Positions 1 through 10,096 are shown, counted from the stretch's first letter. The stretch is DNA of 64,000 bases from Streptomyces sp. CBMA29 (GCF_014596445.1 NZ_MECL01000192.1:34878-98877); one strand, 5' to 3'. Notes: generated by a model not told the origin, from the sequence alone. Translations and numbers: made by a program.

Positions 1-624
1 GGGGCCGTGGTGGGTGAAGGTCGAGTCGCCGCGCGCGCCGAGCACGACGAGGAAGACCAGCGCGGGCAGGAACTGCACCGAGGTCTCGGCGGCCAGCGAC
101 TCCAGGCCGCCCATGTTGATCTGCTTCTTCGCCAGGCCGTAGACGCCGAAGGAGAAGGCGAGCGTGAGCGCGATCCACGGCAGCCGCCCGTATCCGACGG
201 CGAGGACGACGACGGCCAGCACGCCGACGCCGACCGCCGCCCACTGCACCGGGCGCAGCCGCTCGTGCAGGACGAGGACGCCGAGCGCGATGGTGACCAG
301 CGGGTTGATGAAGTAGCCGAGCGAAGCCTCCACCACATGGCCCGCGTTGACCGCCCAGATGTACAGGCCCCAGTTGACGGAGACGAACAGCGCCGCGACG
401 GCGATCAGGCCGAGCCGCCTGGGCTGCCTGACCACTTCGGATATCCACGCCCAGCGGCGCATCGCCAGCAGGATCACGGCGACCACCACCAGCGCCCACA
501 CCATCCGGTGGGCCAGGATCTCCAGCGCCCCCGCCGGTTCGAGCAGCGGCCAGAACAGCGGGAACAGGCCCCACATGCCGTAGGCCGCGAAGCCGTACAC
601 CAGTCCCGCGCGCCGCTCGTTCAT
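1..624 (-). CDS. rarD: RarD/EamA-family drug/metabolite transporter, 3' end beyond window
   Basis: The minus-strand frame is open from an ATG at 624 to the window edge (208 codons, no stop), so the C-terminal part is missing. The N-terminus has the RarD hallmark region: a glycine/tryptophan-rich first membrane helix followed by a stretch containing EILAHRMVW. Several further hydrophobic helices follow, and a conserved FINPL-type segment lies after residue 100. RarD proteins are 10-helix inner-membrane permeases of the DMT superfamily with poorly known substrates. The frame ends near the start of the second EamA half. The upstream gene is divergent (810). Family assignment is firm, substrate unknown. 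Confidence 0.85.
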   Translation of the reverse strand, partial: MNERRAGLVYGFAAYGMWGLFPLFWPLLEPAGALEILAHRMVWALVVVAVILLAMRRWAWISEVVRQPRRLGLIAVAALFVSVNWGLYIWAVNAGHVVEASLGYFINPLVTIALGVLVLHERLRPVQWAAVGVGVLAVVVLAVGYGRLPWIALTLAFSFGVYGLAKKQINMGGLESLAAETSVQFLPALVFLVVLGARGDSTFTHHGP

Positions 625-708
625 CCCGACCCCTTCCCGTACCGCCCCGCCCTGGCCGTATGACCCGCCGCCGGGCCGCGACGTGACGACGTTAGCCCCA
701 CCCCCACC

Positions 709-748
709 GGCCTGTCATGCCCGTCCCACCCCACGGTCATGACAGGCC
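709..748. repeat. 11-bp perfect inverted repeat in divergent intergenic region
   Basis: GGCCTGTCATG (709-719) and CATGACAGGCC (738-748) are perfect inverted copies 18 bp apart. They lie between the divergent starts at 624 and 810. The position suits an operator or a short hairpin; no obvious regulator gene adjoins it. Confidence 0.5.
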
Positions 749-809
749 GCCCGTGCCGGAGGCTTCCGGCGCGTAAGGTGCACCCGGAGCCGGGCGTGAG
801 GGGGGCGCG

Positions 810-1277
810 TTGAAGCGACGGAAGCTGATCGGGGTCGGTGCGGGGCTCGCGGTCGTACCCGCCTGGTGGGGCCTGCGGCGTATGGCGAACGGGTCCGGGG
901 ACGGCTGGCGTACCGACACCGCCCGGCTGGAGCGGACGTTCCCGCTGCTCGGCCCGCTCACCCACGCCAAGTGGGTGAGCAGTCGGGATGACGACCGAGG
1001 CACGCCGTCGCCGGAGCTGGTGCTCTCGGGCCTCGCCCGGCTGGCACCGGGGAAACTCGCCGAACTGACGGCGGCCCATGCCTTTGTCCCGGACGGGCCG
1101 CCCCATGACTTCTCCTCGTGGTTCGAGAAGCCGCTCAAGGGGGAGGGGCCGAAGAACCCGGAGTGGATCAGGTCGGACGAGCTCGACACCGAAGACGGCG
1201 GCGGTCGCTCCACCGACCTGTGGTTCGACCGCCGCAGCGACACCGTCCGCTTCTGGGCCCTCAACCCGTACGGATAG
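810..1277 (+). CDS. Hypothetical protein with N-terminal membrane anchor or signal
   Basis: A 155-residue protein read from a TTG start, preceded by a purine-rich GAGGGGG stretch. The first 25 residues have a basic start (MKRRK) and a short hydrophobic segment, suggesting a signal sequence or single anchor. The remainder is hydrophilic and looks folded, with Trp/Phe-rich motifs such as DFSSWFEKPL and LWFDRRSDTVRFWALNPYG at the C-terminus. No family is recognised. It stands alone between rarD and the oxidoreductase, which points toward it from the other strand with only 21 bp between their stop ends. Function unknown; probably exported or membrane-anchored. Confidence 0.6.
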   Translation: MKRRKLIGVGAGLAVVPAWWGLRRMANGSGDGWRTDTARLERTFPLLGPLTHAKWVSSRDDDRGTPSPELVLSGLARLAPGKLAELTAAHAFVPDGPPHDFSSWFEKPLKGEGPKNPEWIRSDELDTEDGGGRSTDLWFDRRSDTVRFWALNPYG

Positions 1278-1298
1278 GCCCGGGTGACCGGGCGTCGC

Positions 1299-2156
1299 TC
1301 ACGCCTTGAGGGCGGCCTTCAGGGTGTCGCGGATCGGGGTGGTGGGGCGGCCGATCAGGCGGGACATGTCGCCGCTGGTGCCCGCGAGCAGGCCGCGCTC
1401 GATGGCGTGGTCGACGTCGACCAGGATGGCGGCGAAGGCGGGCGGGAGGCCCGCGGCTTCGAGGATCTGCTGGCGCGTTTCGGCGGGGACGTTCTGGTAC
1501 GTGATGTCCTCGCCGGTCAGCTCGGCGACGAGCGCCGCGTATTCGGCGAAGCTCCACGCGGTGTCGCCGCTCAGCTCGTACGCCGTGTTCTCGTGGCCGT
1601 CGGTGGCCAGGACGACCGCCGCCGCTGCCGCGTAGTCCGCGCGGGCGGCGCTCGCGAGGCGGCCGTCGCCGGCGTTGGCGACGACGGCGTGGTGCTCCAG
1701 GACCGGGGCCAGGTTCTCGGTGTAGACCTCGCTGTACCAGCCGTTGCGCAGGAAGACGTAGGGCAGGCCGGAGGCCAGGACGTGCTCCTCGGTCGCCTTG
1801 TGCTCGATCGCGAGGTCGAAGTCGGCGGCGGGACCGCCGAGGACTCCTGTGTACGCGAACAGGGCCACGCCCGCGGCCGCCGCCGCGTCGATCACCGCGC
1901 TGTGCTGCGCGATGCGGCGGCCGACCTCGCTGCCCGAGATCAGCAGCACCTTGTCGCCCGCGTGGAAGGCGTCCTTCAGCGTCGCCGGGTCGCTGTAGTC
2001 CGCGACCCGGAGTTCCACGCCGCGCTCCGCCAGGTCGGCGGCCTTGGTCTCGTCCCGCACGACGGCGGCCACGTCGGTGGCCGGTACCCGCGTGAGCAGC
2101 TCGTCGATGACGAGGCGGCCGAGGTGCCCGGTGGCTCCTGTGACGACGATGCTCAT
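1299..2156 (-). CDS. NAD(P)H-binding oxidoreductase, NmrA/QorB-like
   Basis: A 285-residue single-domain protein starting at ATG 2156, with an AGGGAG ribosome site seven bases upstream. The N-terminus VVTGATGHLGRLV is a Rossmann GxxGxxG dinucleotide-binding motif of the atypical short-chain dehydrogenase (NmrA) group, and the length matches NAD(P)H:quinone oxidoreductases of the QorB type. A YTG motif near residue 95 replaces the classical YxxxK catalytic pair. It is transcribed divergently from an HxlR regulator 100 bp away, a common arrangement in which the regulator senses a quinone or aldehyde and controls the reductase. The enzyme class is firm; substrate is inferred. Confidence 0.85.
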   Translation of the reverse strand: MSIVVTGATGHLGRLVIDELLTRVPATDVAAVVRDETKAADLAERGVELRVADYSDPATLKDAFHAGDKVLLISGSEVGRRIAQHSAVIDAAAAAGVALFAYTGVLGGPAADFDLAIEHKATEEHVLASGLPYVFLRNGWYSEVYTENLAPVLEHHAVVANAGDGRLASAARADYAAAAAVVLATDGHENTAYELSGDTAWSFAEYAALVAELTGEDITYQNVPAETRQQILEAAGLPPAFAAILVDVDHAIERGLLAGTSGDMSRLIGRPTTPIRDTLKAALKA

Positions 2157-2256
2157 GTCTTTTTGCTCCCTGTTCGCGGTGGTCCGGTGTCTTCGGCTCC
2201 ACCGTACGACGGTCACTAACTCTTGGAAAGTACCCACCTTGAAGTAAGGTACCGAC
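2157..2256. promoter_or_regulatory. Divergent promoter/operator region of reductase and HxlR gene
   Basis: This 100-bp interval separates two divergent starts. It contains AT-richer sequence unusual for this genome, including GTAC motifs at 2230-2233 and 2249-2252 flanking an ACCTT/AAGGT pair (2236-2240 and 2246-2250). This imperfect dyad immediately upstream of the HxlR start is the natural candidate for the regulator's own operator. Confidence 0.5.
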
Positions 2257-2613
2257 ATGGACGTAAGTTGCCCCGAGCGGGTCATTCTCGAACACGTCAC
2301 CTCCCGGTGGGGGGTTCTTGTCCTGTGCGAGCTGCTCGACGGGGCGGAGTTGCGCTTCAGCGCGCTGCGGCGGGCGATCGGCATCGTCTCGGAGAAGATG
2401 CTCACGCAGACGCTGCGCACGCTGGAGCGGGACGGCTTCGTCCTTCGCCGGGCTCTGCCCGTCATCCCGCCGCACGTCACCTACTCCCTCACCCCTCTCG
2501 GCCTTGAGGCTGCCGCCCGCGTCCACGCCCTCTCCGTCTGGACCGCCGACGCCGCCCCCGCCGTCCTCTCCGCCCGCACCGCCTACGACGCCGCCCACCC
2601 CAGCCCTTCCTAG
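2257..2613 (+). CDS. HxlR-family winged-helix transcriptional regulator
   Basis: A 118-residue protein beginning at ATG 2257 with AAGG seven bases upstream. The layout is that of HxlR/MarR-like regulators: an N-terminal cysteine (Cys5), a KW-like region reading SRWGVLVLCEL, a helix-turn-helix around residues 35-60 with RFSALRRAIGIVSEKMLTQ, and a beta-wing ending in YSLTPLG. Cys5 is at the position used for redox or electrophile sensing in related proteins such as HypR/QorR; that it does so here is inference. It probably represses the divergent NmrA-like reductase at 2156. Confidence 0.88.
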   Translation: MDVSCPERVILEHVTSRWGVLVLCELLDGAELRFSALRRAIGIVSEKMLTQTLRTLERDGFVLRRALPVIPPHVTYSLTPLGLEAAARVHALSVWTADAAPAVLSARTAYDAAHPSPS

Positions 2614-2650
2614 GGCGCCGCACCCCGGGTCTTTCGCGGCCAGGCCGCGC

Positions 2651-2749
2651 CGGGCTTTCGGTCCGGAAACAGACAGCGTCTGTCCTGTTGGGGCCGGTTT
2701 TTTGGCGATGCCGCCGTGGTGGCCGAGCGCGCAGGTCCCCGCGCCCCTC
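2651..2749. repeat. Copy of interspersed GC-rich intergenic repeat
   Basis: The stretch from CGGGCTTTC through GGGGCCGGTTTT to CCCCGCGCCCCT resembles, in the same order, 10142-10238 downstream of the quinone oxidoreductase gene. Both copies lie just 3' of a gene. No coding capacity is apparent. Confidence 0.55.
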
Positions 2750-2756
2750 ACTGTGA

Positions 2757-2829
2757 TGGCACCACGTGGTGCCAGGTTGGCTCAAGGAACCCCTTGCGGG
2801 TGGCGCCATGGTGGTGCCACTATGGCGTT
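2757..2829. promoter_or_regulatory. Palindromic operator array upstream of HicB-like gene
   Basis: TGGCACCACGTGGTGCCA (2757-2774) is an 18-bp perfect palindrome. A second pair, TGGCGCCA (2801-2808) and TGGTGCCA (2812-2819), lies 10 bp before the ATG at 2830. All half-sites fit TGGYRCCA. The spacing and proximity to the start suggest autoregulation by the DNA-binding product of the next gene. Confidence 0.55.
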
Positions 2830-3372
2830 ATGGACCTGACGCCGTATGTCGAGAATCTGCGCCGCGAGCTGGCGGTGGCCGCCGAAGCCGGCGGGGACGC
2901 ATCACGCGCCCTCGCGGAGCGACTGACGGCTCCGCTGGAGTCGGCGACGCGCTTGACGATGCTGAATGTGCTGTCGGCGGCGATGGACGAGGTCACGCGG
3001 GAGCTGGCGCCGGGCTCGGTGGACGTGCGGCTCCGGGGCCTGGACCCGGACTTCGTGGTGACGCGCCCGTACGCGCGGGACGAGGACGAGCCGCAGGCAC
3101 AGACGCAGGCCCAGCCGCAGGCCCCGGGGCCCGCCCCAGCAGAGGGGGACGACGGCGGCACCGCCAGGGTGAACCTGCGACTGCCGGGCCACCTCAAGAC
3201 GCGGGCCGAGGAGGCCGCGACCAGGGAGGGCCTGTCGGTCAACGCCTGGCTGGTGCGAGCCGTCTCGGCGGCGGTCGGCGGCGACGGCGGCGGCGGCGGC
3301 CAGCCGCGTATGGCGGAGAAGACCCGTACCACCAGAACCGTAGGACAGAGCTTCAAGGGCTGGGTCCGCTAG
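2830..3372 (+). CDS. HicB-like / ribbon-helix-helix DNA-binding protein
   Basis: A 180-residue protein from ATG 2830. The N-terminal ~80 residues are helical (MDLTPYVENLRRELAVAAEA). A Gln/Pro-rich linker (residues ~88-105) follows, then a ribbon-helix-helix module with RVNLRLPGHLKTRAEEAA and GLSVNAWLVRAV, the arrangement seen in HicB antitoxins and Arc/MetJ-like repressors. The C-terminal tail is basic and glycine-rich. No HicA toxin gene adjoins it, so an antitoxin role is not supported. It heads a short cluster with the DUF4097 protein and ABC ATPase downstream, and its promoter carries palindromes it may bind. I infer an autoregulated repressor of this cluster. Confidence 0.75.
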   Translation: MDLTPYVENLRRELAVAAEAGGDASRALAERLTAPLESATRLTMLNVLSAAMDEVTRELAPGSVDVRLRGLDPDFVVTRPYARDEDEPQAQTQAQPQAPGPAPAEGDDGGTARVNLRLPGHLKTRAEEAATREGLSVNAWLVRAVSAAVGGDGGGGGQPRMAEKTRTTRTVGQSFKGWVR

Positions 3373-3417
3373 CCGCGCGCCCCGGCTCACCCAACGACCC
3401 AAGACGACGGGACAGCC

Positions 3418-4287
3418 ATGCCTTCTTTCGACACCCCTTTCCACACCCCTTTCGACACCCCCGAACCCATCTCCGTGACGAGCACCGTGGAAGCCGGATC
3501 GATCCAGTTCACGGCCGTCGACCGCCTCGACACCCTCGTGGAGGTACGGCCCCGCGACCCGAAGCGGGACCAGGACGTACGGGCGGCCGAGCAGACCGAA
3601 GTCCGTTACGCGAGTGGCCTGTTGACCATCAGGACCCCCAAGGGCCGCCGCCTCATCGGGCCTTCCGGCGCCGTGGACGTGACGGTCGAACTGCCCACGG
3701 GCTCGGCGGTCGAAGTGACCGGCGCGTGGGCGCAGGTGCACGGCGAGGGCAGGCTCGGCGAGGTGCGGGTGAAGGTCTCGGTGGGCGACGTGCGGTTCGA
3801 CACGACCGGGCCGCTCGACCTGGTCGTGTCGCACGGCAGCGTCACCGTGGACCGGGTCGAGGGCCCGGCCGAGATCGCCACCAGCTCCGGGAGCCTGCGG
3901 ATCGGCACGGTCGTGGGGACCGCCGTGCTGAAGAACTCCAACGGCACCACGACCCTCGCCGCCGTCACCGGCGACCTGCGGGTCAGCGGCACCAACGGCG
4001 GCATCGACATCGCGCGCGCCGAGGCGTCGGTCACCGGCACCACGTCCAACGGCCACCTGCGGGTCGCCGAAGTCATCAGCGGCGAGGTCCGGTTGGAGAC
4101 CTCCAACGGCCCCATCGAGGTCGGCGTCCGCGAGGGCACCGCCGCCTGGCTCGACGTCAGCTCCAGCCACGGCCAGGTGCGCAACAGGCTCCCCGCCTCC
4201 GAGGCCCCCGGGCAGACCGAGGACGCCGTCTCGGTCCGCGCCAGGACCAACTGGGGCAACATCGAGATCCTCCGCGCGCGCGGCTGA
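3418..4287 (+). CDS. DUF4097-type beta-strand repeat protein
   Basis: A 289-residue protein starting 45 bp after the HicB-like gene, probably in the same operon. From residue ~30 on it consists of short beta-strands of alternating hydrophobic residues (for example VTVELPTGSAVEVTG, LRIGTVVGTAVLKNSNGTTTL, RVSGTNGGIDIARAEASVTG), the right-handed beta-helix pattern of DUF4097/YvlB-like proteins. Asn-Gly turns recur at regular spacing. There is no signal peptide and no transmembrane helix, so it is likely cytoplasmic. In many actinomycetes such proteins sit with HicB-like regulators and drug ABC transporters, as here. Molecular role unknown. Confidence 0.82.
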   Translation: MPSFDTPFHTPFDTPEPISVTSTVEAGSIQFTAVDRLDTLVEVRPRDPKRDQDVRAAEQTEVRYASGLLTIRTPKGRRLIGPSGAVDVTVELPTGSAVEVTGAWAQVHGEGRLGEVRVKVSVGDVRFDTTGPLDLVVSHGSVTVDRVEGPAEIATSSGSLRIGTVVGTAVLKNSNGTTTLAAVTGDLRVSGTNGGIDIARAEASVTGTTSNGHLRVAEVISGEVRLETSNGPIEVGVREGTAAWLDVSSSHGQVRNRLPASEAPGQTEDAVSVRARTNWGNIEILRARG

Positions 4288-4379
4288 CCCGCCCGCCCCT
4301 CCCCGTACGCCCCCCCGCCCCTCCCCGTACGGCCCGACGCACCGGGCCACGTCACCGCACCCCCGAAAGGGCGAAGCCC

Positions 4380-4877
4380 ATGCCTTCTCCTGTCATGCCC
4401 ATGCCCATGCCGATGCCCGTGCCCAGAAATACTCAGGGCACCGACCCGCGCCCGCCCGCCGTCTCCACCGCCTACCTGCGCAAGTCCTACGGCGACAAGA
4501 CCGTCCTCGACGGCATCGACCTGCGCATCCCGGCGGGCACCGTCTTCGCCCTGCTCGGCCCGAACGGCGCGGGCAAGACCACCACCGTGCAGATCCTGTC
4601 CACCCTCATCTCCGCCGACGGCGGCCACGCCCAGGTCGCGGGCCACGACGTGGCCGGCTCACCGGACGGGGTCCGCGCCGCGATCGGCGTCACCGGGCAG
4701 TTCGCGGCGCTCGACGACCTGCTCACCGCCGAGGAGAACCTGCTCCTCATGGCCGACCTGCTGCACCTCGGCAAGGCCGAAGGGCGGGCGCGGGCCGAGG
4801 AGTTGCTGGCCCGCTTCGACATCGCCGACGCCGCCAAGCAGCGCGCCGCGCTCTTCTCCGGCGGGACCAGGCGTTGA
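4380..4877 (+). pseudogene. Truncated ABC-2 type drug-resistance ATPase (DrrA-like)
   Basis: 165 residues from ATG 4380. The first half of a DrrA/daunorubicin-resistance type ATPase is intact: the Walker A motif GPNGAGKTT, then the Q-loop region with VTGQFAALDDLLTAEENL. The frame ends exactly in the ABC signature as FSGGTRR followed by TGA. Family members read YSGGMRRRLD and continue for about 160 residues with Walker B, D-loop and H-loop, followed by a permease gene. None of that is present before korB, which ends on the other strand at 4973. Without Walker B the product cannot hydrolyse ATP normally. The N-terminus has a Met-Pro low-complexity run. A deletion of the 3' half plus the permease gene is the simplest reading. 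Confidence 0.85.
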
Positions 4878-4881
4878 GCAA

Positions 4882-4920
4882 CCCGACACACGACCCGACA
4901 CACGAAAGCCCGACACACGA
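4882..4920. repeat. Three copies of a 12-bp unit at the truncation junction
   Basis: CCCGACACACGA occurs at 4882-4893, 4894-4905 and 4909-4920, directly after the stop codon of the broken ATPase gene. The cluster of short repeats at the point where homology ends is consistent with a slipped or recombined junction. Confidence 0.7.
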
Positions 4921-4921
4921 A

Positions 4922-4956
4922 AGGGGGCGGGTGCGCGTCGCGCGGCCCGCCCCCCT
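4922..4956. terminator. GC-rich hairpin between ATPase remnant and korB
   Basis: GGGGGCGGG (4923-4931) pairs with CCCGCCCCC (4947-4955) with a GCG/CGC inner stem. It lies 3' of both convergent genes, so it can serve as a bidirectional terminator. Confidence 0.7.
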
Positions 4957-4972
4957 TCCGTATCCGTACGTG

Positions 4973-6029
4973 TCAGCCGACGACGGTCCAGGTGTCCCGC
5001 CCGGTCAGCAGCCCGGCGAGGTCGCCCTTGCCCTGCTGCACCACGGCCTTTTCGAGCTGGTCCGACATCTCCGTGTCGTACACCGGGCGCGTCACGTCCC
5101 GCAGCACACCGATCGGCGTGTGGTGGAGCGTGTCGGCGTCCGCCAGCCGCGACAGCGCGAAAGCCGTCGTCGGGGACGCGGTGTGCGCGTCGTGGACCAG
5201 TACCCCCGCAGTACCGTCCACGGTCACGTCGATCACCTTCAGGTCACCGGTCGCCGGGTCCCGTACGACGCCCTTCGCACCGAGACCGTCCTCGGCGGGG
5301 GCGCCGAAGCGGATCGGCTGCCCCTGCTCCAGCCGGATCACGGCGTCCTGCGCGCTCTCGCGCTCCTTGAGGACGTCGAAGGCGCCGTCGTTGAAGATGT
5401 TGCAGTTCTGGTAGATCTCCACCAGCGCCGTGCCCTCGTGCTCGGCCGCCGCGCGCAGCACCGACTGGAGGTGCTTGCGGTCGGAGTCGATCGTGCGGGC
5501 CACGAAGGACGCCTCGGCGCCGATCGCCAGCGACACCGGGTTGAAGGGCGCGTCCAGCGACCCCATCGGCGTCGACTTGGTGATCTTGCCGACCTCGGAG
5601 GTGGGGCTGTACTGACCCTTGGTGAGCCCGTAGATCCGGTTGTTGAACAGCAGGATCTTCAGGTTCACATTGCGCCGCAGCGCGTGGATCAGGTGGTTGC
5701 CGCCGATGGAGAGCGCGTCGCCGTCACCGGTGACGACCCACACGCTCAGGTCGCGGCGCGAGGCGGCGAGCCCCGTCGCGATGGCCGGGGCGCGGCCGTG
5801 GATGGAGTGCATGCCGTAGGTGTTCATGTAGTACGGGAAGCGGGACGAGCACCCGATCCCGGACACGAACACCACGTTCTCGCGGGCCAGGCCCAGCTCC
5901 GGCATGAAGGACTGGACGGCGGCCAGGATCGCGTAGTCCCCGCAACCGGGGCACCAGCGCACCTCCTGGTCCGACTTGAAGTCCTTCATGGACTGCTTCG
6001 CCTCGGCCTTGGGCACCAGCGACAGCGCC

Positions 6030-6037
<8 letters not shown>
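4973..6037 (-). CDS. korB: 2-oxoacid:ferredoxin oxidoreductase, beta subunit
   Basis: 354 residues from ATG 6037, chosen because GGAG lies seven bases upstream; a GTG at 6043 is possible but sits on top of that site. The protein oxidatively decarboxylates a 2-oxoacid (probably 2-oxoglutarate) to acyl-CoA with KorA, reducing ferredoxin in the cytoplasm. The beta-subunit signatures are visible: WCPGCGDY with Cys29/Cys32, Cys63 in GIGCSS, and the thiamine-diphosphate motif VVTGDGD followed by GGNHLIHALRRN and NNRIYGLTKGQ. Only the four conserved cluster-type cysteines are present and no separate ferredoxin-like delta subunit, as in aerobic actinobacterial enzymes. The start overlaps the korA stop region by 8 bp, indicating translational coupling. 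Confidence 0.94.
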
Positions 6038-7985
<1,948 letters not shown>

Positions 7986-8190
7986 TGAAACGGACCTCCC
8001 TAGAGGCGGCGGCTCACCGGTCATCGTACGTCGGTAAGGGTCGCCTTCCCCGTACGTCCCGGAATGTGGATGCGGGAGCGCGGCCCCGACCTGCGGACTG
8101 CCGGACATGTGTGTGGCATGTGCATGTAACGGCGCGAGTCCGTGAGGCCCGCGCCGTCAGGCGTCTGCTGTGAGACAGAGTGTCAACAGA

Positions 8191-8850
8191 TCAGGAGTTC
8201 AGGTAGGTGAGCACCGCCAGGACGCGACGGTGATCCCCGTCACTCGGCGCCAGACCGAGCTTCAGGAAGATGTTGCTGACGTGCTTCTCCACCGCGCCGT
8301 CGCTCACCACGAGCTGCTTGGCCACCGCCGAATTCGTCCGGCCCTCCGCCATCAGCCCCAGCACCTCGCGCTCGCGCGGCGTCAGCCCGGCCAGCACGTC
8401 CTGCTTGCGGCTGCGGCCCAGGAGCTGCGCGACCACCTCGGGGTCCAGCGCCGTGCCGCCCTCGGCGACCCGCACCACCGCGTCCACGAACTCGCGGACC
8501 TCGGCCACCCGGTCCTTGAGCAGATACCCCACCCCGCGGCTGCTGCCCGCCAGCAGCTCGGTCGCGTACCGCTCCTCCACGTACTGCGACAGCACCAGCA
8601 CGCCCACGCCGGGGTGGTCCCGGCGCAACTGCACCGCCGCCCGCACCCCCTCGTCGGTGTGCGTCGGCGGCATCCGTACGTCCGCCACCACGACGTCGGG
8701 GGCCGCGCCCTCGTCCGCCAGCTCCCGTACGACCTTGATCAGCGCCTCGGCGTCACCGACGCCGGCCACCACATCATGACCGCGGTCGGTCAGCAATCGG
8801 GTCAGTCCCTCCCGAAGCAGTACCGAATCCTCGGCGATGACCACCCGCAC
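8191..8850 (-). CDS. NarL/LuxR-family two-component response regulator
   Basis: 219 residues from GTG 8850, where GGAGG lies five bases upstream; a GTG at 8862 would add four residues with no good ribosome site. The receiver domain has the acidic pair Glu7-Asp8 and the phospho-acceptor Asp57 in VVVADVRMPP, with the conserved Lys in YLLKDRV. The C-terminal LuxR helix-turn-helix is clear (LTPREREVLGLMAEGRTNSAVA, then VEKHVSNIFLKLGL). The two histidine kinases at 10305-12998, on the same strand and separated by a divergently oriented quinone oxidoreductase gene, are its probable partners. Target genes are not evident; the neighbouring nuo operon or kor genes are candidates only by position. Confidence 0.93.
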   Translation of the reverse strand: MRVVIAEDSVLLREGLTRLLTDRGHDVVAGVGDAEALIKVVRELADEGAAPDVVVADVRMPPTHTDEGVRAAVQLRRDHPGVGVLVLSQYVEERYATELLAGSSRGVGYLLKDRVAEVREFVDAVVRVAEGGTALDPEVVAQLLGRSRKQDVLAGLTPREREVLGLMAEGRTNSAVAKQLVVSDGAVEKHVSNIFLKLGLAPSDGDHRRVLAVLTYLNS

Positions 8851-9009
8851 CTTGTCCTCCACCCGTTCCAGCCCCCCGCATCCGACCCTGTCTTCCCCAG
8901 CATCCCAGCAACGACGCGCTGATGGGGAATACGGTTCCGGTGGGCAAGGTTGCGCCCGGAAGGTCGGCGGGGGTCGCGCGTCAGCGGCTCACAGGCAAGA
9001 GGAGAGCGT

Positions 9010-9978
9010 GTGCGCGCGGTCGGATTCGACGTCAACGGTGGCCCGGAAGTGCTCCGGCCGGTGGAAATCCCCGTCCCGGAACCGGGCCCCGGGCAGGTGC
9101 TGATCCAGGTCGCGTACGCGGGCGTCAACCACGGCGAGGTGCTGCACCGGCTCGGCGACTACGGTCCGCCGGACGGGATCGCCGTCCCCGGCCTCGAGGT
9201 CTCCGGCGAGATCGCCGCGCTCGGCGCGGGCGTCACCGGGCTCGCCGTCGGCGACCCCGTCGCCGCCTACCTGCCCGACGGCGGCGGATACGCCGAATAC
9301 GCCGTCGCGCCCGCCGACTTCGCCTTCCCGCTCGACGGGATCTCGCTGCGGGACGGGGGCGGCGCGGCGCTCGTCCTCACCACCGCGTACGGGGTGCTCG
9401 CCGGGGCCGCGCGGCTCACCGCGGGGGACACCGTCCTCATCCACGCCGCCGCGGGCGGGGTCGGCTCGGCCGCCGCGCAGATCGCCCGCGCGCTGGGGGC
9501 CGCCGCCGTGTACGGGACGGTCCGTACGGCCGAGAAGGCCGAGTACGCGAAACGTTTCGGCTACGACGCGGTGCTGCTGCGCGAGACCTTCGCCGAGGAG
9601 CTTTCCGCTGCTCGCACCGAGATCGACGTGCTGCTCGACCCCATCGGCGGGGCCACCCGGCAGGCCGGGCTCTCCCTCCTGGCCCCCTTCGGCCGCCTGG
9701 TCGCCTACGGCGAGGCCGCCCGCCAGCCCGACCTCACCCTGCCCGTCCTCCCCTTCTCCCGGCACAACCGCTCTCTCACCGGCTACTCCGTCCACGACCT
9801 CGCCTTGCGCGCCCCCGCCGTTCTGCGCGGCCACGCCCTCGCCGCCCTCTCCCTTCTCGCCTCCGGAGCCATCCGGCTCGACATCACCGCCGAGCTTTCG
9901 CTTGCAGCGGCCTTCCAAGCCCACCAGGCCCTCCAGGCCGGCACCAACCGCGGCAAGGTCCTCCTCGCCCTGACCTAG
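9010..9978 (+). CDS. Zinc-independent quinone oxidoreductase (MDR superfamily)
   Basis: 322 residues from GTG 9010, with GGAG five bases upstream. It has the medium-chain dehydrogenase layout: an N-terminal GroES-like domain (VRAVGFDVNGGPEVLRPVEIP, GVNHGEVLHRLGDY), and a Rossmann domain with the NADPH motif HAAAGGVGSAAAQIARALGA near residue 150. The zinc ligands of alcohol dehydrogenases are absent, placing it with NADPH:quinone reductases such as QorA. It lies between a response regulator and its presumed kinases but on the opposite strand, so it is probably an independent unit divergently transcribed from the regulator gene. Confidence 0.9.
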   Translation: MRAVGFDVNGGPEVLRPVEIPVPEPGPGQVLIQVAYAGVNHGEVLHRLGDYGPPDGIAVPGLEVSGEIAALGAGVTGLAVGDPVAAYLPDGGGYAEYAVAPADFAFPLDGISLRDGGGAALVLTTAYGVLAGAARLTAGDTVLIHAAAGGVGSAAAQIARALGAAAVYGTVRTAEKAEYAKRFGYDAVLLRETFAEELSAARTEIDVLLDPIGGATRQAGLSLLAPFGRLVAYGEAARQPDLTLPVLPFSRHNRSLTGYSVHDLALRAPAVLRGHALAALSLLASGAIRLDITAELSLAAAFQAHQALQAGTNRGKVLLALT

Positions 9979-10096
9979 CCGGCCCCCTGCGGGGGAGGCC
10001 GCATCTTCCAGGGCCGCGGTCCCTGTGCGCCCGCCTTACGCAGGGCCTGTTTTCCAGGGCCGCGAACCTGGTGCGGCTCTTCTCCCAGGGCGGCTG

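Noticed and set aside
2830..3372. HicAB toxin-antitoxin locus
   Set aside because: No HicA-size toxin gene lies on either side; the neighbours are a DUF4097 gene and a repeat.
2766..4877. 703-codon plus frame running through the HicB-like and DUF4097 genes into the ATPase
   Set aside because: Only the part from ATG 4380 is coding; the upstream part is out-of-frame reading of two well-supported genes.
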